From Patescibacteria group bacterium (lineage in GTDB: Bacteria > Patescibacteriota > UBA1384), in the NCBI GenBank assembly GCA_017992655.1, contig JAGOOF010000019.1:1-9790 (forward strand): a DNA stretch of 9,790 nucleotides, written 5' to 3'. Position numbers and translations under genes: made by a program. The number at the start of each line of letters is the position of its first letter. Within the stretch, counting starts at the first letter, position 1. The notes beneath the pieces were generated by a model that had not been told where the DNA came from, ran no database searches, and saw nothing but the letters and a program-made list of their open reading frames with translations. This document shows, piece by piece, positions 4,007 through 9,790 of the stretch.

Positions 4007-5287
4007 ATGATCCACTACAAAGTAAAAAAATATTCTAATGGCCTCACATTAATTACTGCTCCGTTGCGTGACACGCAAGCGGTTACCTCTTTAGTACTGG
4101 TACGTGTTGGAAGCCGCTATGAGAATAAAGAGAACAATGGTATTTCCCACTTTCTGGAACACCTTTTTTTTAAGGGAACGAAAAAGCGTCCTTCTACCTT
4201 TAAAATCTCACAAGAGCTTGATGGCATGGGAGCAAAGTACAACGCTTTCACTTCCGAGGAATCAACGGGGTTTTATGTGCAAATCGCGGGTGAAAAGTTC
4301 GCGCAAGGGTGGGATATATTAAGCGACATGCTCCTTAACCCGCTTTTGCCAGAAAAAGAGATAAAAAGAGAACGTGGTGTTATAATCGAGGAAATGAAAA
4401 TGTACTGGGATATGCCTGCCCGCTACGTGCACGACCTTGCCAAGCGCCAAGTGTACGGCGACACGCCTTTAGGAAGAGAAATTATTGGTACAAAAAACGT
4501 TATCGAAAAATTAAATAGGGCGGACATTCTTAACTACCGCACAAAATATTACTCTCCGCAAAATATTATTGTCATTATTGCCGGCAAGGGCAATGAAGTG
4601 GAGTGGGAAAAAACGGTAGCAAAGTCATTCTCGCATGATAAAAAAGCAGATTCACGATCGTCTTTTGAAAAAGCGCAAATCAATTTTAGTGGCCCAACTG
4701 CTACATGTAATTATAAAAAAACAGACCAAGCGCATTTAGTAGTTAACATCCCCACCTTTCCCTCTACCGATAAACGCTGGCCGGTACTTGAGGTACTCAC
4801 AAATATTTTAGGCGGGCAAATGTCGAGCCGTTTGTTTATAGAAATTAGAGAGCGGCGGGGCCTCGCTTACTATGTTAGAGCAACGGCAGATAGCTTTTAT
4901 GACAGCGGGCTTCTTTCTGTATCTGCTGGTTTGAGAACAAGCCACGTGAAAGAAGCGCTTGCAGTAATTAAAAAGCAATTCGAAAAACTGGTTAAAGAAA
5001 AGGTGCAAAAAGAGGAGCTCACGCGGGCGCGAGAAAATATTATTGGACATCTCGCCATGGAAATGGAGGGTTCCTTTAATACTGCCTCTTTTTTGGCCGA
5101 CCAGTATTTTTACAAAAAAAACATTAAACAACCCGAAAAATTAATGGAGCAGTACCGCAAAGTAACGGCCCAAGATGTGCAATTATTAGCTCATGATCTT
5201 TTTAAAAGTGGCAATATCGCGGTTACAACGCTTGGCCCTTTAGAAAAAAAGCAGGAAGACAAATTGGTATCAATTTTTAATAAATAA
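4007..5287 (+). CDS. M16 family zinc metallopeptidase (pitrilysin / processing-peptidase-like)
   Basis: M16 peptidases are zinc endopeptidases of the pitrilysin and mitochondrial processing peptidase clan. The inverted zinc motif HFLEH is at residues 48-52 (His48, Glu51 and His52), and the third ligand Glu129 follows after 76 residues in RGVIIEEM, exactly the family spacing. The C-terminal M16 domain carries the RERRGLAYYVRA signature (about 279-290), which helps shape the active site. At 426 aa it matches the two-domain bacterial type related to B. subtilis MlpA/YmxG. No signal peptide is seen, so it is probably cytoplasmic. It starts 22 nt after efp with no Shine-Dalgarno; ATGTTGTAA at 3994-4002 is a trivial mini-ORF. 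Its substrate cannot be read from the sequence, and a role in peptide clearance is only inference. Confidence 0.94.
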   Translation: MIHYKVKKYSNGLTLITAPLRDTQAVTSLVLVRVGSRYENKENNGISHFLEHLFFKGTKKRPSTFKISQELDGMGAKYNAFTSEESTGFYVQIAGEKFAQGWDILSDMLLNPLLPEKEIKRERGVIIEEMKMYWDMPARYVHDLAKRQVYGDTPLGREIIGTKNVIEKLNRADILNYRTKYYSPQNIIVIIAGKGNEVEWEKTVAKSFSHDKKADSRSSFEKAQINFSGPTATCNYKKTDQAHLVVNIPTFPSTDKRWPVLEVLTNILGGQMSSRLFIEIRERRGLAYYVRATADSFYDSGLLSVSAGLRTSHVKEALAVIKKQFEKLVKEKVQKEELTRARENIIGHLAMEMEGSFNTASFLADQYFYKKNIKQPEKLMEQYRKVTAQDVQLLAHDLFKSGNIAVTTLGPLEKKQEDKLVSIFNK

Positions 5288-5293
5288 TATAAT
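5264..5293 (+). promoter_or_regulatory. Candidate promoter of ndk
   Basis: TTGGTA (5264-5269), an 18-nt spacer and a perfect TATAAT (5288-5293) overlap the end of the M16 gene. The start would fall near 5300, right at the GGAGG (5301-5305) of ndk, giving a leader of about 10 nt. The -10 match may be chance in AT-rich sequence. Confidence 0.35.
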
Positions 5294-5309
5294 AAGTAGT
5301 GGAGGCAAT

Positions 5310-5774
5310 GTGGAAAAAACATTAGTATTGTTTAAACCAGACGCAATTAACAGAGGGATAGTAGGAGAGATTATCGAACGCTTTGAAAACAAAGGGCTCA
5401 AAATTGTGGGTGCAAAAATGATGCAACTCGATGATGCCATTATCAACGAACACTATTCTCATATTGCCAATAAGCCCTTTTTCCCTCCCTACAAAGATTT
5501 TATGAAAAGGGCACCAGTGTTCGCCTTGGTGCTGGAAGGCAATAATGCAGTTATGGCGGTGTGCGCGATGTCTGGCCCCACAAAAGGGTTGGAGGCGTTG
5601 CCCGGTACCATTCGTGGCGATTATTCCATGAGCCAAGGTTACAATATTGTCCACCGTTCCGATTCGAAGGAAGCGGCAAAAGAAGAAATAGCGCGTTTTT
5701 TCCAAAAAAATGAAATATTCGATTACCAGCGTGTTGACTGCGATGTTGTTTACGCCCAAGACGAGAGAGAGTAA
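5310..5774 (+). CDS. ndk: Nucleoside diphosphate kinase
   Basis: Ndk transfers the gamma phosphate of ATP to nucleoside diphosphates through a phosphohistidine and so balances NTP and dNTP pools. The 154-aa length is normal. The N-terminal TLVLFKPDAINRG contains the phosphate-binding Lys9. The nucleotide-binding loop GPTKGLEALPGTIRGDY (about 89-105) is complete, and the catalytic His115 sits in NIVHRSDS. Most homologues have a small residue after the His (HGSDS or HASDS), so Arg116 is a mild oddity. The start codon is GTG at 5310, behind GGAGG at 5301-5305; an ATG at 5308 overlaps it out of frame and hits a stop after five codons. The gene follows the M16 peptidase by 22 nt and may have its own promoter. 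Confidence 0.97.
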   Translation: MEKTLVLFKPDAINRGIVGEIIERFENKGLKIVGAKMMQLDDAIINEHYSHIANKPFFPPYKDFMKRAPVFALVLEGNNAVMAVCAMSGPTKGLEALPGTIRGDYSMSQGYNIVHRSDSKEAAKEEIARFFQKNEIFDYQRVDCDVVYAQDERE

Positions 5775-5801
5775 AAACATTTTACGTGCAAGAAGGGGAC
5801 A

Positions 5802-6926
5802 ATGAATGCGCAATTAATTGGGGCCAGTATATGTGCTTTTTTGCTGACGCTTTTAGGCACCTTAGCGAGTGTTAAATACGCAACAAAACACGCTATATTT
5901 ATGCCTCCCATTAGAAAAAGAGATGTCCACAAAAAACCTGTGCCCCGGGTAGGAGGAATCGCTATTGTTTTAAGTTTCACGGCCGTGGTGCTGGTTGTAA
6001 ATTATTTTTCCCCCGATTTATTCGCAGGCTTTAACTTCCCTTTCGCAATTTTTGGTGTTTCCATTGATAAGCGTTTATTGGGGCTCCTTTTGGGAGGCTT
6101 AGTACTAGCCATAATTATGGCGGTCGATGATTTTCGTGGCCTTAGGCCATGGCAAAAATTAATTGCCCAGTTTGTAGTGTGGGCAATTGTAGTAGGAGCA
6201 GGTATCGGCATTACTCACCTTAATAATCCTTTCGGGCTAGAATTTAACCTAAGAGAATATGCCACAAACATCACTATTGGTGCGGCAGTGTACCATTTTG
6301 TGTGGATCGCCGATTTACTCTTGCTTTTTTGGTTGGTGGGAATGATGAACGCAATGAACTTCATAGACGGCGCGGATGGCCTGGCAGCAGGGATAGGATT
6401 AATCGGTTTTGTGGTATTGGGAGTTTTAAGCTTAATGCCTAGTATTAACCAGCCCGCGGTGGCGATGCTCGCTTTTATTGCTTCTGCTTGCGTTGGGGCC
6501 TGCCTCTTATTTAATTTTTACCCCGCAAAGGTTTTCTTGGGTGATAGTGGCGCAATGTGGATCGGCTACATGCTTGCTGTTTTATCGGTAATTTCCGGAG
6601 GAAAACTTGCAACACTGTTTTTGGTTTTGGCAGTGGTTATTTTAGATGGGCTAGTGGTTGCCTTTTTCCGTGTAAAAAACAAACAAAACCCTTTTACCAC
6701 CAGCGACCAAAGCCATATTCACCACCGTTTTATGAAGGCAGGCATGTCGATGCCTGTGGCGGTAATGGTGATCTGGGCACTTTCGGCGCTCTTCGGCGCT
6801 TTTGCGCTTTTTACTTTTGGAAAAACAAAGTGGATATTAATCGCTATCCTCTCTATAGCGGTTGTGTTATTTTTAGTTTTAATACGGAGGAAAGATGAAA
6901 AAAAAGAAAAGCGAATTCACGTTTGA
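5802..6926 (+). CDS. wecA: WecA/TagO-type polyprenyl-phosphate GlcNAc-1-phosphate transferase
   Basis: This integral membrane enzyme belongs to the MraY/WecA/TagO superfamily, which transfers a sugar-1-phosphate from a UDP-sugar to undecaprenyl phosphate. That step begins synthesis of O-antigen, teichoic acid-like or other surface glycans. All superfamily motifs are present: HKKPVPRVGG near residue 48, the Mg-binding VDD at 108-110 followed by RGLRPWQK, NAMNFIDGADGLAAG (183-197), FLGDSG (245-250), and HIHHRF (305-310). The HIHHR motif favours the WecA/TagO branch over MraY, so the likely substrate is UDP-GlcNAc. About ten hydrophobic segments span its 374 residues, which is family length, and the C terminus ends in a basic KDEKKEKR stretch. 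GGGGA (5795-5799) precedes the ATG closely. The gene's end overlaps the next gene by 32 nt. Family is secure; exact sugar specificity is inferred. Confidence 0.9.
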   Translation: MNAQLIGASICAFLLTLLGTLASVKYATKHAIFMPPIRKRDVHKKPVPRVGGIAIVLSFTAVVLVVNYFSPDLFAGFNFPFAIFGVSIDKRLLGLLLGGLVLAIIMAVDDFRGLRPWQKLIAQFVVWAIVVGAGIGITHLNNPFGLEFNLREYATNITIGAAVYHFVWIADLLLLFWLVGMMNAMNFIDGADGLAAGIGLIGFVVLGVLSLMPSINQPAVAMLAFIASACVGACLLFNFYPAKVFLGDSGAMWIGYMLAVLSVISGGKLATLFLVLAVVILDGLVVAFFRVKNKQNPFTTSDQSHIHHRFMKAGMSMPVAVMVIWALSALFGAFALFTFGKTKWILIAILSIAVVLFLVLIRRKDEKKEKRIHV

Positions 6927-7407
6927 CGGACAACGGCCCGATGAAGTTGTTTTGCACGTATGGCGCCAACACCCTTGGGTCATGGGAAAAGTGGCTATGT
7001 TAGTCGTGGTAATTATTTTTCTTTCACTCATCCCCCTGCTTTTGCCCGGTGGTTTTACTGGCATTAACTTAATAATTGGCGCTCTCATTATAAGCGCCAT
7101 GCTAATTGCCAACAAATTGTACCTATGGTGGAACACTGTTTATGTTTTAAGCAACCAGCGCATTATCGGCATTGAACAAAAGCAGTTAATATCAAAAGTG
7201 GTGCGCGAAGTGCCCCTCAAAAACATTCAAAACACCACCATTTTTCAAAATGGAATGGGCCCGACTACTTTTGGTTATGGTACTATCAAAATTCAAACAG
7301 CGGGAGGGAAGACCGCTCTTCGTGTGCACAACGTAGAGAATCCGATTAAAAGCCAGCAGTTAATTACAGAAGCCGCACACAAAAATAACTCTCCCAGTAC
7401 TCTTTAG
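6895..7407 (+). CDS. Membrane protein with bacterial PH domain (bPH, DUF304-like)
   Basis: This is a small membrane-anchored protein of 170 aa. After a basic N terminus (MKKKK) and a short cytoplasmic stretch, two hydrophobic segments (about 29-51 and 57-77) form a hairpin ending in LYLWWNTVY. Residues about 78-155 match the bacterial PH domain: YVLSNQRIIGIEQ, VVREVPLKNIQNTTIFQNG, the FGYGTIKIQTAGG core, and LRVHNVENP. Such proteins resemble YdbS/YdbT, whose functions are poorly defined. A strong GGAGG (6886-6890) lies 4 nt before the ATG inside the end of wecA, so the 32-nt overlap is real and translational coupling is likely. That suggests a membrane or envelope role shared with the upstream enzyme, but this is inference. 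It ends 2 nt from the stop of the convergent dnaE. Confidence 0.85.
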   Translation: MKKKKSEFTFDGQRPDEVVLHVWRQHPWVMGKVAMLVVVIIFLSLIPLLLPGGFTGINLIIGALIISAMLIANKLYLWWNTVYVLSNQRIIGIEQKQLISKVVREVPLKNIQNTTIFQNGMGPTTFGYGTIKIQTAGGKTALRVHNVENPIKSQQLITEAAHKNNSPSTL

Positions 7408-7409
7408 CT

Positions 7410-9790
7410 CTACTCAATCTGGCTGTGGAGGAGGGTGGTGAGTTCTTCGTCTAGCTCTTTGGAAGGTGTTACACAAGCATTAGTTTTGACTCTTTCAAAG
7501 GCGCCATTTTGAGGAACATTCAGAATAACTGGTATTTCGCCAGTAAAGTTTTCGAGCACTTTTTTAATGGCAACCAATAAGTCTTTTTTCGCGCCCCGGG
7601 GCAGTGTAATCACATATTCTTTTAATTTCTTTTTTTGTTTCAATTGTTTGCTTGCCACATTGTTTTGCGCAGTTTTGAGTTCAATGGGGTCAGAATTTGT
7701 TAAATCGATTTCTTCAAAAATGTCTCTTTTATCCTTTGGCAGATTGGCAGTATCCAGCGCCTGCCCTTTGTCGGCCAATATTTTAATAGCATTGTCTTTC
7801 GTGCTTATTTTTCCTACCACTTCCACAATCTTGTCGGCTACCCAGATGGTAGCATCTTTTTCTAGCACACCCGGAAAAAGAATAATTTCCGTACTTCCCG
7901 TAGTATCTTCTAAGCCAACAAACGCCATCGATTGGCCGTTTTTCGTGACTATTTTTTTCACGTTAGTAATAATACCAATCACCGTTACTTGCTGATTTTC
8001 TTCGGCATCTTTGAGGCTTGCAATAGTGTTAGCGTGTGTTGAGATGTAGGAAGAGATACTCTTAAGAGGATGTTCGGAGAGGTACATGCCAAGAAGCTCT
8101 TTTTCCCAAGCGAGCCTTTGTTTGTCGTCTGCCGGTTTAGCGGTGGCAAGTTCCAATTTTTGCTCTGGCACTCCGCTTCCGGCGCCAAATAAATCAATTT
8201 GATTTTTGTCTTGCCGCGCGGTACCAGTAGCAAATTTTAGAATTTGTTCCATGTTTTCTAGGCAACGGTTACGTTCAATGAGAGCATCGAGCGCCCCGCC
8301 TTTGCTCAGCGCCTCGAGAGTTTTTTTATTAATAATGGAGTTTCCTCCTTCTAGCTCGAGTTTTGCGCAACGGGAAATAAAATCGGCAAAACTCTTGAAC
8401 TGGCCGTTTCTTTTTCTCTCTCGCACAATTCCCAGCGCCACACCAAGCCCCACATTTTTGATGGCGGCTAAACCAAAACGGATAATTTTCGGTGCCTGCT
8501 CTGGTTTTTCTATGGGGATGGGAACGTCTTTATCGACTACCACGCCAAAGTCGATATAGCTTTCGTTAACATCGGGCGGTAATGTTTTTATGCCCATTTG
8601 TTCTGCTTCTTCTATTTCTACCGCGATCCGTTCGTTGTTGTTGAGGTCGCTTGTCATGAGCGCAGCCATAAATGCCGATGGGTAATGCGCCTTGAGGTAG
8701 GCAGTTTGGTAAGCAATTAGGGCGTAGCATGCAGCATGGCTTTTATTAAAACCGTAAGCGGCAAAGTCCTCGAGTGCTTTGAAAACTTTTTGCGCATCGG
8801 CGGGAGCGACACCATTGTTTTTTGCGCCTGCCAAAAACTTTACCTTCATTTCTTCCATTAGCTTGATTTTCTTTTTTCCCATAGCTTTGCGCAAGGTATC
8901 CGCTTCACCACCGGTAAAAAGCGCCATATCTTTTGCAATTTGGATCACCTGTTCTTGGTAAATAGGAAAGCCGTAAGTAGCTTCGAGCGCCTTTTGCGCT
9001 AAGGGGTGAGGGTAAGAAATAGCTTCACGGCCGTGCTTTCGCTTAATGAAAGATTCAATAAACTGCAAAGGACCTGGGCGGTAAAGCGCAACCATAGCAA
9101 TAATATCTTCAAGTTCTGTCGGTTTTAAATCGCGGATGTAGCGCTTCATACCGCTTGACTCTAGCTGAAAAACGCCGGTTGTTTTTCCCTGTGCTAAAAG
9201 ACGAAAAGTTTTTTTGTCGTTTAGAGGAATATTGTGGATGTCAACTTTCTCCCCCCACACTGCTTCAATAATTTCTAAAGCGCGACTAATTATGGATAAG
9301 TTAGTGAGCCCCAAAAAATCCATTTTCAAAATACCCACTCTTGTAACAGGGCCCATGGCGTATTGCGTTACATGCTCCACGTCTCCTTTTTGTGCTTTTT
9401 GTAGTGGCATATAGTCGGTAAGCGGGTCGCGAGAAATAACCACCGCGCACGCATGTTGCGAAGCGTGGCGTACTGTGCCTTCTAGCTTACTTGCCATATC
9501 CAAGAGCCTTTTTGTGGCTGGCTCTGCTTTGTAAACTGCCCTTAGCTCATCGCTTTCTTCGATAGATACTTTCAGAGGGATATGGCGCCCCTGTACAGGG
9601 GGAGGGACTAATTTCGCGATACGATCTACTTCACCGTAAGACATACCCAAAGCGCGCCCTGCGTCACGCACTGCTGCACGGGCGGCCATAGTACCAAAAG
9701 TGATAATACCCGCTACCTTTTCGTCGCCATATTTTTTGCGCACATATTCCAGTACTTCGTGGCGGTGCGTGTCTGCAAAATCAATGTCGA
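7410..9790 (-). CDS. dnaE: DNA polymerase III subunit alpha, C-terminal 792 residues (5' end outside window)
   Basis: DnaE is the replicative DNA polymerase. The gene enters from the right edge and reads leftward to TAG at 7410-7412. The frame is open to the edge, so the GTG at 9743 is an internal Val and not the start. The first visible residues, DIDFADTHRHEVLEYV (9788 downward), are the last palm motif; its second Asp corresponds to E. coli Asp555. Next come the fingers with IITFGTMAARAAVRD, FQLESSGMKRY, ALYRPGPL and YGFPIYQEQ. A helix-hairpin-helix region follows (VGLGVALGIVRERKRNGQF), then the clamp-binding pentapeptide QIDLF (8187-8201), a C-terminal OB fold (about 7770-7990) and a basic linker with a final small domain. 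The PHP domain, the first catalytic Asp pair and the promoter lie outside the window. No frameshift is seen. A typical full length would be about 1,150-1,200 aa. Confidence 0.97.
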   Translation of the reverse strand, partial: DIDFADTHRHEVLEYVRKKYGDEKVAGIITFGTMAARAAVRDAGRALGMSYGEVDRIAKLVPPPVQGRHIPLKVSIEESDELRAVYKAEPATKRLLDMASKLEGTVRHASQHACAVVISRDPLTDYMPLQKAQKGDVEHVTQYAMGPVTRVGILKMDFLGLTNLSIISRALEIIEAVWGEKVDIHNIPLNDKKTFRLLAQGKTTGVFQLESSGMKRYIRDLKPTELEDIIAMVALYRPGPLQFIESFIKRKHGREAISYPHPLAQKALEATYGFPIYQEQVIQIAKDMALFTGGEADTLRKAMGKKKIKLMEEMKVKFLAGAKNNGVAPADAQKVFKALEDFAAYGFNKSHAACYALIAYQTAYLKAHYPSAFMAALMTSDLNNNERIAVEIEEAEQMGIKTLPPDVNESYIDFGVVVDKDVPIPIEKPEQAPKIIRFGLAAIKNVGLGVALGIVRERKRNGQFKSFADFISRCAKLELEGGNSIINKKTLEALSKGGALDALIERNRCLENMEQILKFATGTARQDKNQIDLFGAGSGVPEQKLELATAKPADDKQRLAWEKELLGMYLSEHPLKSISSYISTHANTIASLKDAEENQQVTVIGIITNVKKIVTKNGQSMAFVGLEDTTGSTEIILFPGVLEKDATIWVADKIVEVVGKISTKDNAIKILADKGQALDTANLPKDKRDIFEEIDLTNSDPIELKTAQNNVASKQLKQKKKLKEYVITLPRGAKKDLLVAIKKVLENFTGEIPVILNVPQNGAFERVKTNACVTPSKELDEELTTLLHSQIE

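Noticed and set aside
6895..6926. Recoded TGA (code 25) allowing wecA to read on
   Set aside because: TGA at 6924-6926 ends wecA at family length, and other stops are ordinary; nothing suggests TGA as a sense codon.
7410..9743. dnaE starting at GTG 9743
   Set aside because: The frame remains open to the window edge and encodes the conserved DIDF palm motif just upstream, so the gene continues beyond the window.

Overview
The window reads as a piece of a bacterial chromosome, most likely from a member of the Candidate Phyla Radiation (Patescibacteria). That placement is an inference. It rests on the short, compact housekeeping proteins, the sequence style of the M16 peptidase and DnaE, the packed gene order, and the absence of rplI (bL9) after rpsR. 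The standard code fits: every gene ends at TAA, TAG or TGA in the expected place. Core genes are moderately AT-rich, roughly 40-45% GC by sampled lines.

Positions 1-2020 are an accessory region. Two blocks (1-502 and 1361-2015) are built from about ten related palindromic units. Their outer arms are TTTTACTGTTCGA and TCGAACAGTAAAA, their inner arms are GAGAACTA and TAGTTCTC, and their loops vary and are sometimes swapped. Between the blocks lies one gene (623-1315) of no recognised family. It is visibly GC-richer than everything else (about 52-67% in sampled lines) and has its own candidate promoter, a strong ribosome binding site and a near-perfect intrinsic terminator.

Positions 2030-7407 are a dense run of plus-strand core genes: rpsF (bS6), ssb, rpsR (bS18), efp, an M16 zinc peptidase, ndk, a WecA/TagO-type phosphoglycosyltransferase and a small membrane protein with a bacterial PH domain. 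A good extended -10 promoter precedes rpsF, and rpsF-ssb-rpsR is a classical translation/replication operon. Candidate internal promoters sit before efp and ndk. The last two genes concern the cell surface or membrane and overlap by 32 nt.

Positions 7410-9790 hold the C-terminal two thirds of dnaE, the replicative DNA polymerase III alpha subunit, on the minus strand. It converges on the PH-domain gene with only 2 nt between stop codons and is cut by the right window edge at its palm-domain DIDF motif.

The most unusual content is the mosaic palindromic repeat array and the compositionally foreign orphan gene inside it. The rest is ordinary housekeeping, with a few details worth checking: the Arg at the EF-P loop tip, possible leaderless starts, and the long Lys-rich tail on bS6.
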